A DNA stretch of 31,352 nt from CBFGWV01 sp965652545 (GTDB lineage: Bacteria > Pseudomonadota > Gammaproteobacteria > Competibacterales > Competibacteraceae), in contig CBFGWV010000028.1 of the NCBI GenBank assembly GCA_965652545.1, positions 1 to 31,352 of the forward strand. Direction: 5' to 3'. The notes under the pieces were generated by a model. The model did not search any database. It was not told the DNA's origin and saw only the letters and a program-made list of their open reading frames with translations. Shown one piece after another: positions 1 to 8,686 of the stretch. The position numbers and the translations under genes are program-made. Position 1 is the first letter of the stretch. The number at the start of each line of letters is the position of its first letter.

Positions 1-3000
1 GGCTCCAATCTCAGCGACCTGTTCCTGATCCGCCGCGCCGAGCGCTATGCGCAGCAGGAGCAGTGGCCCGAGGCCATCGCCGATGTCGAGACATTGATCG
101 GCCGCGGCAACGACTCGACCGCCTGGTGGTACCGCTTGGCGCTGATGTGGCGCGACGGTCCGGCGGACACGGCCAAGGCACGCCAGGCGGCATACAACGC
201 CTACCGTTTGGGCGATACCGACAGCGCCAAGTCGCGGGCCTTGTTCCTGCTCGGCGACCTGGATGTGGACGAGGAGCCCCGGCGAGCCCTGGAGGCCTGG
301 CGCGAGGCGCTGGGCTTGACCGAAGACAGCGTCTACCTGGAGCGCTTCAAGACGCTGGAGAGCCGCCTGGCCTTCCAGGTCGAGGGGGTGGAAACCGACG
401 CCGAAAGCGAGCGGCCACGTGTTTGCGCCCTCTTCAGCGACGATCTGGCCAACCCGCGCAGCGTCGACTTCGCCCAATACCTACAGCTGAGCCCGGCGAT
501 CGACGGTGCGGTCAGCGCACGCGATAACCGCTTGTGCATCGACGGCGCCGCCCACGGCAGCCAGTACGAAGTCACCGTACGCGCCGGTGTGCCCTCGGCC
601 AGCGGCCACACCACCCGTTCGCCATATACCGCCACGGTCGCCATGCCCGATCGCGAACCCAGCGTCGGCTTTCGCGGCATGGCCTACGTCCTGCCCAAGG
701 GTGGGCAGCATTCGGTGCCGCTGACCACCGTCAACGTGGATGCGGTGGCGCTGGAGCTGCTGCGGTTCAATGACCGCAGCCTCAACACCGTCCTGTTGAA
801 CGGCCGCATGGACCGCAACATCGACGGCTGGCAGGCCGACAACATCGCTGAGGAGCAAGGCGAGCGGCTGTGGCAGGGGCGTATGGACCTGGCCAACCAG
901 CCCAACGCCGAGGTCACCACGGCCATACCGGTGGGTGCGCTGATTCCCGCCTTGAAACCGGGTATCTACGCCATCACCGCCCAGGACGAACGCACCCTGG
1001 AGGAGACCTACCGCGACCGGGCCACGCAATGGCTGATCGTCTCCGACCTGGGCCTGATCACTCACCAGGGCAGCGACGGCCTGCATGTGTTCGTCCGCTC
1101 GCTGGCCGACGGCAGCGCACGAAGCGACGTGGAACTCGCCCTGGTGGCGCGCAATAACGCCGAGCTCGCCCGCCAGCGCAGTGACGAGCAAGGGCATGTC
1201 CTGTTCTCGCCGGGGCTGATGCGCGCCAGCGGCGGCAATACGCCCCTGGCCCTGATGGCCTACGCCGACGATGGCGACTATGGGTTGCTCGACCTCACAG
1301 GTCCCGCGCTGGACCTGTCCGATCGCGGCGTGTCCGGCCGCGAGGCGCCCGGACCGGTCGATGCCTTCCTCTACACCGAGCGCGGCGTCTACCGCCCGGG
1401 CGAGACGGTCCATCTGATGACCCTGGTGCGCGATGCCTCGGCGCGTGCGATCACCGGCCTGCCCCTGACACTGACGCTCACCCGGCCGGATGAGGTGGAG
1501 GCCGAGCGCCTCACGCTACAGGCCGATGCCAGCGGGGGTTACCACAGCGCCGTCGACCTGCCGAACAACGCCCGCACCGGCACCTGGAGCGCCCGCGTGT
1601 ATCTCGACCCGGATGCACCGGCCGTCGGTGAGGTGCAGTTCCAGGTGGAATATTTCGTTCCCCAGACCATTCGCGTCGAACTGGCCGCGGATCGCGAGGC
1701 GCTCAAACCTGGTGACACGACGGCGGTGACCGTGACCGGCGAGTTCCTCTACGGCGCGGCGGCGGCCGACCTGCCCACGGAGGCCGAGGTGGTGCTGCGC
1801 GAGGCGGCCGAGCCCTTCCCGGACTGGCCCGGCTACCGTTTCGGCCTGGAGCAGGACAGCTACACCGCCAACCGCATCGAGGTCGACAGCGAGGCTTTGG
1901 ATGGACAAGGCCACACCACCCTCAGCGTGTCCGTGGATGAGATCCCCGACACCAGCAAACCGCTGGAGGCGATGATCCGCGTCGGTGTGTTCGAGCCCGG
2001 CGGGCGGGCGGTCAACAAGATCGTCACCCTGCCGTATCGCCACCAGCCCCTGAGCATCGGTATCAAACCGGCCTTCTCCGGCGATGCCGTGGCCGAAGGG
2101 CAACCGGCGCGCTTCGAGGTCATCGCGCTGGATGCCGACGGACGTCCGCTGGATCGCGCCGGGCTGAAGTACGAACTGGTTCGCGAGGAGTACGACTACT
2201 ACTGGTACTACCGTGACGGCCGCTGGGACTACCAGACCCTGGTGCAGGACGGCGAGCCGGTGGTGGCCGGTGAGTTGGCCGGTGGCGCTGAACCGCGGCG
2301 CATCGAGAGCCGGCCCCTGGCGTGGGGCTATTACCGTTTGGAGGTGTTCGACCCGGACAGCGGCATCGCCTCCAGCGTGCGTTTCCGCACCGGCTGGTTC
2401 GTCGCCCCGGGCGGTTCGGACACACCCGACCGCCTGCAGGTCAGCCTGGACAAATCCGGCTACGCGCCGGGCGAGACCGCGCGCGTGTTCATCAAGGCGC
2501 CGTTTGCCGGCGAAGTGCTGCTGACCGTCGCCAGCGACAAGGTCTGGCACTACCGCGCCCTGACGCAGCCGGGCGAGGACGGGGTGACGGTGGAGATCCC
2601 CGTGGAGGCGGACTGGAGCCCCGGGGTCTACCTCACAGCGACCGCCTTGCGTCCCGGCAGCCAAGCGCGCGATGTCGGCCCCAACCGGGCCATCGGTGTG
2701 GCATGGATGCCGTTGGATGCGGCCGCGCGCACCCTGGAGGTGGCGGTGGACGCGCCCGAGGCCGTCACCCCGCGGCAGACGCTCACCGTGCCGGTGACCG
2801 TCAGCGGCGGCGATGGCCCCGTCAATCTCACCCTCGCGGCGGTCGACGAGGGCGTGCTCCAGCTCACCGACTTCAAGACCCCCGATCCGCGCTCGCATTA
2901 CCTCGGCAAGCGCCGCCTGGGCGTTGACCTGCGCGATTTGTATGGCCGGCTGATCACCCCGGCGGGCGAATTGGGCCGGCTGCGCTCGGGCGGCGATGCC

Positions 3001-5007
3001 GATGTCAGCAACCTCAGCGGCAGTGACGTCCGGCCGACCAAGACGGTGGCTTTGTTCTCCGGTGTGGTCGCGGTCCGCGATGGGCGCGCAGAGATTCCGC
3101 TGGAACTGCCGGACTTCAACGGCGAGTTGCGCCTGATGGCGGTGGCCTGGGACGCGGACCGGGTCGGGCGGGGCGAGCAGGCCATGAAGGTGCGCGATCC
3201 GGTGCTCGCACGCGCCTATCTGCCGCGCTTCCTGGCGCCCGGCGATGTCGCGGCGATGACGCTGGTGGTGCAGGATCTGGGTGCCGCGGCGGGCGAGTAC
3301 ACCGTGTCCGTTGGGGCCACGACGCCATTGGCCCTGGTCGATGGCGACTTCAGCACCGGGTTTTCCGCCGGTGGCGCGGCCATCAACCGCCGCCTGCTGC
3401 TGGGCGCCGACGGCCTTGGTGCCGGGCGGGTGACGATTCGCATCGACGGTCCGCAGGGCTATCGGTTGGAGCGCGATTACGACCTGGAGGTCCGCGCACC
3501 CAACGCCATCGTCAGCCGACGGGTGATGGAGCGCCTGTCGCCTGGGGCATCGGCCGTCCTGGATGCCTCGCTGGTCAAAGACTTCTGGCCGCAGACCGCT
3601 GTCGTCGGCGCCCAGGCCAGCTCCCGTCCGCCGCTGGATGTCGCCGGCCTGTGGGCCGATCTCGATGCCTACCCCTACGGCTGCCTGGAGCAGACCGCCA
3701 GCCGTGCCCTGCCGTTGCTCCAGGGCGATGTCCTGGCCGAGCGCTGGTCGCTGGAGCTGGACGTCGAGGTGGCCCGTCGCGCCACCCTCCAACGCGCGGT
3801 CGATCGTGTCCTGGGCATGCAGCGCTACGGCGGCGGCTTCGGCTTGTGGGGGCCGGACGACTACGGCAGCCTGTGGCTGTCGGCCTTTGCCACCGATTTC
3901 CTCACCCGTGCCAAGGCGGCGGGCTATGGCGTGTCCGCCGGTGCCTACGACAGTGCACTGCAATATCTGCAGGATGGGGTGAACGGCAGCGATTATGAGC
4001 CCGAGTCGCTGGACGGTGTGGCCTATGCGCTGTACGCGTTGGCCCAGGCCGACAAGGCGCGGATCGGCGATCTGCGCTATGTGCACGACAACCATCTGGA
4101 TTCGATGCGTGGCGCCCTGGCGCCGGCGCTGCTTGGGGCCGCCTTGTCGCGGCACGGCGACCAGGCGCGCGCCACGGCAGCCTTCGGTGCGGCATTGGCA
4201 GCCGACTCCAGCCCCGGCGATGGCTACGGCAGCCGTCTGCGCGACATGGCCGCGGTGGTTGCGCTGCTCGGCGAGGCCGGTGTCAACGACGAGACCTTAC
4301 CGGCCCTGGTCGAGGAACTGACGACCCTGGCGGCCAGCCGACGCTACCTGTCGACGCAGGAGCAGGGCTGGCTGCTGCGTGCCGCCGCTGCCCTGGATGC
4401 CGGTGGCGATGCCCAGGTCACCGTGGCCGGGCAGGCCATGCAGGGCGACCCGGTGCAGGTGCGCCGCTCGGCTGCCGAGTTGGGCACCGGTGTACGCATC
4501 GCCAACAGCGGACAGAGCCCGCTGTGGCTGGTCACCACCTGGCGCGGCTCGCCCAAGCAAGCCGACAACGGTATCGCCGAAGGCCTGCGTGTCACCCGTC
4601 GCTACCTCGATGATGCGGGCAACCCGGTCGATCTAACCGCACTGGCGCAGAACGACGTGGTCACCGCGGTCATCACCGTGGAGGTCATGGATGAGGCGGC
4701 CCGTCAGTTGCTGGTGGTGGACCGCCTGCCGGCCGGCCTGGAACTGGAGAATGCCGCCATCGGCGGTCTTGGCGAGGACGATGCGCCCGAGTGGCTGCCG
4801 GCACAGCGCGACACGCGCTACCGCGAACTGCGTGACGATCGCTACATCGCCGCCGTCGATGTCTACGAACGCGAGACGTTCCACCTGGTCTACCGGCTGC
4901 GAGCCGTCACACCGGGGACCTTCACGGTGCCGGCGGTGTTCGTCGAAGACATGTACCAGCCCTGGCTGCACGCCCGCGACCGGCAGGATGCGTTGGTTAT
5001 CGAGTAG
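1..5007 (+). CDS. yfhM: Alpha-2-macroglobulin family protein (5' partial)
   Basis: The frame is open from base 1 and encodes 1668 residues; the true start and any lipoprotein signal lie outside the window. Residues 1-125 look like helical TPR-type repeats. The rest is a chain of beta-sandwich (MG) domains, followed by the alpha-alpha toroid thioester domain near 1215-1480. The thioester motif CLEQ is intact, with Cys at about residue 1228 (base 3682), inside PYGCLEQTASR. The phrase VDEGVLQLTDFKTPDP is typical of the family. E. coli YfhM (ECAM) is about 1650 residues, so this protein is somewhat longer. In the known family the thioester covalently traps attacking proteases in the periplasm, and the gene is usually paired with pbpC, as here. 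Antisense open frames across it are GC-bias shadows. The ATG at base 94 is only an internal Met. Confidence 0.95.
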   Translation, partial: GSNLSDLFLIRRAERYAQQEQWPEAIADVETLIGRGNDSTAWWYRLALMWRDGPADTAKARQAAYNAYRLGDTDSAKSRALFLLGDLDVDEEPRRALEAWREALGLTEDSVYLERFKTLESRLAFQVEGVETDAESERPRVCALFSDDLANPRSVDFAQYLQLSPAIDGAVSARDNRLCIDGAAHGSQYEVTVRAGVPSASGHTTRSPYTATVAMPDREPSVGFRGMAYVLPKGGQHSVPLTTVNVDAVALELLRFNDRSLNTVLLNGRMDRNIDGWQADNIAEEQGERLWQGRMDLANQPNAEVTTAIPVGALIPALKPGIYAITAQDERTLEETYRDRATQWLIVSDLGLITHQGSDGLHVFVRSLADGSARSDVELALVARNNAELARQRSDEQGHVLFSPGLMRASGGNTPLALMAYADDGDYGLLDLTGPALDLSDRGVSGREAPGPVDAFLYTERGVYRPGETVHLMTLVRDASARAITGLPLTLTLTRPDEVEAERLTLQADASGGYHSAVDLPNNARTGTWSARVYLDPDAPAVGEVQFQVEYFVPQTIRVELAADREALKPGDTTAVTVTGEFLYGAAAADLPTEAEVVLREAAEPFPDWPGYRFGLEQDSYTANRIEVDSEALDGQGHTTLSVSVDEIPDTSKPLEAMIRVGVFEPGGRAVNKIVTLPYRHQPLSIGIKPAFSGDAVAEGQPARFEVIALDADGRPLDRAGLKYELVREEYDYYWYYRDGRWDYQTLVQDGEPVVAGELAGGAEPRRIESRPLAWGYYRLEVFDPDSGIASSVRFRTGWFVAPGGSDTPDRLQVSLDKSGYAPGETARVFIKAPFAGEVLLTVASDKVWHYRALTQPGEDGVTVEIPVEADWSPGVYLTATALRPGSQARDVGPNRAIGVAWMPLDAAARTLEVAVDAPEAVTPRQTLTVPVTVSGGDGPVNLTLAAVDEGVLQLTDFKTPDPRSHYLGKRRLGVDLRDLYGRLITPAGELGRLRSGGDADVSNLSGSDVRPTKTVALFSGVVAVRDGRAEIPLELPDFNGELRLMAVAWDADRVGRGEQAMKVRDPVLARAYLPRFLAPGDVAAMTLVVQDLGAAAGEYTVSVGATTPLALVDGDFSTGFSAGGAAINRRLLLGADGLGAGRVTIRIDGPQGYRLERDYDLEVRAPNAIVSRRVMERLSPGASAVLDASLVKDFWPQTAVVGAQASSRPPLDVAGLWADLDAYPYGCLEQTASRALPLLQGDVLAERWSLELDVEVARRATLQRAVDRVLGMQRYGGGFGLWGPDDYGSLWLSAFATDFLTRAKAAGYGVSAGAYDSALQYLQDGVNGSDYEPESLDGVAYALYALAQADKARIGDLRYVHDNHLDSMRGALAPALLGAALSRHGDQARATAAFGAALAADSSPGDGYGSRLRDMAAVVALLGEAGVNDETLPALVEELTTLAASRRYLSTQEQGWLLRAAAALDAGGDAQVTVAGQAMQGDPVQVRRSAAELGTGVRIANSGQSPLWLVTTWRGSPKQADNGIAEGLRVTRRYLDDAGNPVDLTALAQNDVVTAVITVEVMDEAARQLLVVDRLPAGLELENAAIGGLGEDDAPEWLPAQRDTRYRELRDDRYIAAVDVYERETFHLVYRLRAVTPGTFTVPAVFVEDMYQPWLHARDRQDALVIE

Positions 5008-5016
5008 AGGTGGTTT

Positions 5017-5040
5017 ACCGAACACCGAACACCGAACACC
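5017..5040. repeat. 7-bp tandem repeat upstream of pbpC
   Basis: The heptamer ACCGAAC occurs three times in a row, followed by a partial ACC. It lies in the 50-base gap between the macroglobulin stop codon and the chosen ATG of pbpC. It is non-coding if pbpC starts at 5058. It would be translated if the in-frame GTG at 5010 were used, and a change in copy number would then shift the frame. Confidence 0.8.
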
Positions 5041-5057
5041 ACCCAGGACGATCATCG

Positions 5058-7169
5058 ATGTTCCCAGGCTCAGCCCTTCTGGGACGCGTGCGCGCTTTCA
5101 GGCCGTCCCGCCTGCTGCTGCTCACCGGCGCCGTGCTGGCGCTGGGGGTGGCTGCGCTCGCCGCCGGCCCGGTACCGGTCCTCCGGCCCTCGGCGCCGTC
5201 CTGGCAGCTGCTCTCGGCCGAGGGCCAACTGCTGCGCGCCCGCTTGACCGATGCCCAGACCTGGCACCTGCCGGTGACGCTGGAGGCGGTGCATCCACGC
5301 TATGTAGACATGCTGCTGGCCTATGAGGACCGGCGGTTCTATTGGCACCCGGGGGTCGACCCGCTGGCGGTGGTTCGTGCCGCCGGCCAGTGGCTGCGCA
5401 ACGGGCACGTGGTGTCGGGCGCCTCCACCTTGACCATGCAGGTCTCGCGGCTGGTCGACCCCCGGCCACGCACGCTGGGCGGCAAGGCACTGGAGGCCTG
5501 GCGCGCGCTGCGTATCGGCTGGCACCACGACAAGCGCACCGTGCTGGAGGCCTACCTCAACCTCGCGCCCTTCGGCGGCAATCTGCAAGGCGTGCGCGCC
5601 GCATCGCTGGCCTACTTCGGCAAGGAGCCGGCGCACCTGACCGATGCCGAAGCGGCCTTGCTGGTCGTTCTGCCGCAGTCGCCCACCCGTCTGCGGCCAG
5701 ACCGCCATCCACAGGCCGCCCGCGTCGCACGCGACAAGGTGTTGGCACGGATGGCAGCCTTGGGCGTTCTCAGTGCGCAGGCGGTGCGCGAGGCCATGGA
5801 GACACCGGTACCCGAGTCCCGGCGCAGCCTGCCCGTTCACGCCGCCCATCTGGCCGATCGTCTGTACCGGCCGGATGCACCCTCGAGACGGACGCAGACC
5901 ACTCTCGAGGCGCCGCTGCAACGCCGGATCGAGGCCCTGGCCTCGGGTCAGCTTCCCCGGCTGGAGCCTGCCGCCAACCTTGCCGTCCTGGTGGTGCGCA
6001 ACGCCGACCGGGCGGTTCTGGCGTATCTGGGTGGGGCCGACTACTTTGCCGCCGGTCGCGCGGCCCAGGTCGATCTGGTCAGGGCGATACGCTCGCCCGG
6101 CTCGACACTCAAACCTTTCGTCTACGGCATGGCCCTGGATGATGGCCTGATCCACCCCGACACCGTCATCGATGATGTGCCCACCCGCTTTGGCGCTTAC
6201 ATGCCGGCAAACTTCGAGCTGCGCTACCTCGGCCAGGTGACGGTCAGCGCTGCCTTGCAGCGCTCCTTGAACGTGCCCGCGGTGCGGGTGCTGGAGCATG
6301 TCGGGCCGGCACGCTTCGCCGGGCGAATGCGGGCGGCGGGCATCGCCCTGGACTTCCCACCGGGCAGCCAACCGGGCTTGCCGGTGGTGCTCGGTGGGGT
6401 GGGGACCACCTTGGAGGATCTGGTCACCGCATTCGCGGGCCTGGCCGAAGGCGGGGACGTCCGCCCGCTGCGTTATGCGCCCGATGCACCGCTGGAGGCG
6501 TCCAAGCCGCTCATGAGCCAGGCCGCCGCCTGGCAGATCACGCGAATACTCGAAGGGGCGCCGCCGCCACCGGAGGTGGTGGCCACGCGCTACCGGCGCG
6601 ACGGGGTGCCGCTGGCATTCAAGACCGGCACTGCCTACGGCTTTCGCGACGCTTGGGCTGTGGGCTACACCCGCGACCACACCGTCGGGGTCTGGGTCGG
6701 GCGCCCCGACGGGTCGCCCAGCCCCGGTCGCTACGGCCGCAACACGGCCGCACCGATATTGTGGCGGGTGTTCGATCTGCTGCCGCCCTCGGTCAGCGCC
6801 GCGGCCGGCACACCACCGGCCTCGGTGCTGACCGGCGGTGGACCGCCGGCACCGGCCTTACGCCACCTGGCCCGTCCCGCCGCCGCATTGGCCGACCGGC
6901 AGGGCCCGGTGATTCGCTTCCCGCCCGATGGTGCCACACTGGTTTGGCGCGACGGGGAGAGCCTGCCGCTGGCGGCCGAAGGTGGGCGGGCACCGTTGCG
7001 TTGGGTGATCGACGGCCAACCCCGCCGCGGTTCGGGTCTGGGGCGCAGCCTGCGCTGGGAGCCGGCCGGCCAGGGTGCCGCGGAGGTAATGGTCATGGAT
7101 GCCGATGGCCGCATCGCCCGCAGCCGGGTGTGGCTGGCCGACGGGGTGATGGCGGCGATTCGCCGGTAG
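5058..7169 (+). CDS. pbpC: Penicillin-binding protein 1C
   Basis: This is a bifunctional peptidoglycan synthase of 703 residues. An N-terminal membrane anchor (about 14-35, LLLLTGAVLALGVAALAAG) is followed by a GT51 transglycosylase domain containing YEDRRFYWHPGV; Glu90 is the likely catalytic acid. The transpeptidase domain has all three motifs: S349-T-L-K352 in SPGSTLKPF, S403-L-N405, and K522-T-G. The last ~90 residues match the PBP1C C-terminal beta domain. I chose ATG 5058 because it starts just before the membrane anchor and has AGGA about 10 bases upstream. An in-frame GTG at 5010 would add 16 residues that read through the heptamer repeat. Pairing with alpha-2-macroglobulin is conserved in proteobacteria; PBP1C is thought to repair the wall where the macroglobulin defends it. 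Confidence 0.95.
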   Translation: MFPGSALLGRVRAFRPSRLLLLTGAVLALGVAALAAGPVPVLRPSAPSWQLLSAEGQLLRARLTDAQTWHLPVTLEAVHPRYVDMLLAYEDRRFYWHPGVDPLAVVRAAGQWLRNGHVVSGASTLTMQVSRLVDPRPRTLGGKALEAWRALRIGWHHDKRTVLEAYLNLAPFGGNLQGVRAASLAYFGKEPAHLTDAEAALLVVLPQSPTRLRPDRHPQAARVARDKVLARMAALGVLSAQAVREAMETPVPESRRSLPVHAAHLADRLYRPDAPSRRTQTTLEAPLQRRIEALASGQLPRLEPAANLAVLVVRNADRAVLAYLGGADYFAAGRAAQVDLVRAIRSPGSTLKPFVYGMALDDGLIHPDTVIDDVPTRFGAYMPANFELRYLGQVTVSAALQRSLNVPAVRVLEHVGPARFAGRMRAAGIALDFPPGSQPGLPVVLGGVGTTLEDLVTAFAGLAEGGDVRPLRYAPDAPLEASKPLMSQAAAWQITRILEGAPPPPEVVATRYRRDGVPLAFKTGTAYGFRDAWAVGYTRDHTVGVWVGRPDGSPSPGRYGRNTAAPILWRVFDLLPPSVSAAAGTPPASVLTGGGPPAPALRHLARPAAALADRQGPVIRFPPDGATLVWRDGESLPLAAEGGRAPLRWVIDGQPRRGSGLGRSLRWEPAGQGAAEVMVMDADGRIARSRVWLADGVMAAIRR

Positions 7170-7197
7170 ACGATTCCGTACCCCAAACCCAGCACCC

Positions 7198-7317
7198 GTA
7201 GGAGCGCACCCCTGTGCGCGATCCGGCCGGGCATCGGCACGATACCTTCGGGTTGGGCACCAAACCGGCGGGTCTGGTGCCATCCGAGACAATCGCACTG
7301 GCCGCAGGGGCGGCTAC
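7198..7317. repeat. REP pair (BIME), GTAGGAGCGC family
   Basis: The left arm begins GTAGGAGCGCACCCCTGTGC with an internal hairpin (GCGCAC/GTGCGC). The right arm is the inverted, diverged form ending GGGGCGGCTAC. Both ends carry the GTAG/CTAC head typical of REP elements. A shorter internal inverted match (GGCACCAAACC / GGTCTGGTGCC) lies between them. The right end contains the TAG stop codon of the leftward gene ending at 7314. It sits between convergent genes, where it could act as a bidirectional transcript end. A close copy of the left arm lies at 31154. Confidence 0.8.
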
Positions 7318-8681
7318 GATACGACCCGACGCCGGCGTCCCAGCCAAACCCCCAGCCCGGCGAGCACGGCTGCGAGGCCGAACAGACCGGCGGGGCCTAG
7401 CAACGGAATGGTCACCAGAGTCAGGAAGTCGCGGTCGACGGTGACGCTGTCGGCGCCGTTGTCGGCATCCGTATCAACCTCCACCGCATCGACCGACGCC
7501 GAGTTGGTGATCTGCTCGGGAAGCTGCGCGGTCACGATGGTGGCGGTGATCTCGTAGCTGGCGCTGCCGCCGGGGGCGATCGTGCCCAGGGTGCAGGTCG
7601 GCACACCACCTGGGTCTTCGGCACAGCCGGCGGTGGCGACTGCCGCGAGCTCTGGCGGCAGGTTGTCGGTCACCGTGACGCCGGTGGCCTCGCTCGGCCC
7701 GAGGTTCTCGACCTCGATCAGGTAGATCAGGTTGCCGCTGCCGTTGCGTGACGCGGGCGAGACCGACTTGGTGATGCGCAAGTCGGTCAGCGGCTGATAG
7801 CCGAAATCGACGTCGGATCGGTCGTCCCCGGGTGCCAGGGTCAGCGCCGTGCTGTGCGCTGTACCCGTGCCGTCGAGGTCGTAGGTCGGGATGACGCCGA
7901 CCGGCAGGCTCGCGGTGTCGATGCCCACCGTATACGCACCCGGGGGGATGTCCACGAAGCCATAGGTGCCGTCAGCGACGGTCGTGGTTGAGACATTGAA
8001 GGCAGCACCGTCGGAGAGCGTCACGTCGACACCGGCAAGCCCGGGTTCGCCGGCATCTTGCACACCGTCGCCATTGACGTCGCGCCACACCCGGTCGCCG
8101 AATGCCGCCAGCAGGGTGAAGCCCGCGGTTACCGTGCGGCTGTCGGTGAGCGTCAGCGCGCAGGTGTCGTCGCGCACAGTGGTGGTCGATACGCTGTCGC
8201 AACCGTTCCAGGCATCGAACTGGTTGCCGGCCTGGGGTGCGGCGACCAGTGTGAACGCGGTCTCGTGCGCCGCCTGTTCGTGACAATCGCCGCTGGCGAC
8301 CGCGGCATCGATCGCGCAGACGATACCGCTGCTGGTGACCGAGCCGGCGCCGGTCCCGGTACCTTCAACCGTCAAGATGTGGTCCACCGCCAGCGCGGTC
8401 CAGAAGCCCGAGTGAACCGTGTAGGTTCCTGAACTGGCCTCGCCGATCGTCGCGGCCTGGGCGAGCGAGCCGTCGACACGATAGGACGTCGACAGTGTCG
8501 GGGCGCCGCCGTTGTTCATCGTGTCCTGGGCGAGCACGAAGCTGCCGGAGGTGGCGACCTGTGCGGTGGCAAGCGAGGACAGGCCGACGGCGGCGGCGAG
8601 GCCCAATGCAGCAGCCGCCAGCTCAAGCGCCCGTCGGGCCATCAAGACATGCGTCGCCCGCAGGATTGTAAGACTGCGCAT
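7314..8681 (-). CDS. Exported SdrD_B/DUF11 protein with IPTL-like C-terminal tail
   Basis: 455 residues. A long, Ala-rich signal peptide ends near LATAQVATSG. Next comes a GS.AQ...GTYTVHSGFW segment that recurs in CTERM-sorted proteins. An InlB-B-like Cys-containing repeat follows (about 103-188), then an SdrD_B domain (about 192-295, GDRVWRDVNGDGVQDAGEPG with Asp-rich Ca-binding look) and a DUF11 domain (about 300-415, VTVTDNLPPEL). The tail has IPLLGPAGL, a hydrophobic helix and a terminal RRRR, like IPTL/PEP-CTERM sorting signals that are cut by an exosortase-type enzyme. No sorting enzyme is in the window. ATG 8681 lies five bases past the upstream stop, so translation is probably coupled; a second in-frame ATG at 8642 is possible. 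The exact substrate or partner is unknown. Confidence 0.85.
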   Translation of the reverse strand: MRSLTILRATHVLMARRALELAAAALGLAAAVGLSSLATAQVATSGSFVLAQDTMNNGGAPTLSTSYRVDGSLAQAATIGEASSGTYTVHSGFWTALAVDHILTVEGTGTGAGSVTSSGIVCAIDAAVASGDCHEQAAHETAFTLVAAPQAGNQFDAWNGCDSVSTTTVRDDTCALTLTDSRTVTAGFTLLAAFGDRVWRDVNGDGVQDAGEPGLAGVDVTLSDGAAFNVSTTTVADGTYGFVDIPPGAYTVGIDTASLPVGVIPTYDLDGTGTAHSTALTLAPGDDRSDVDFGYQPLTDLRITKSVSPASRNGSGNLIYLIEVENLGPSEATGVTVTDNLPPELAAVATAGCAEDPGGVPTCTLGTIAPGGSASYEITATIVTAQLPEQITNSASVDAVEVDTDADNGADSVTVDRDFLTLVTIPLLGPAGLFGLAAVLAGLGVWLGRRRRVVS

Positions 8682-8686
8682 GACGA

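Noticed and set aside
1516..4155. 879-codon open frame antisense to the macroglobulin gene
   Set aside because: No recognisable domains and biased composition; it mirrors the GC-rich codons of a clear gene on the + strand.
5070..6680. 536-codon open frame antisense to pbpC
   Set aside because: pbpC has all catalytic motifs; the antisense product has no family features.
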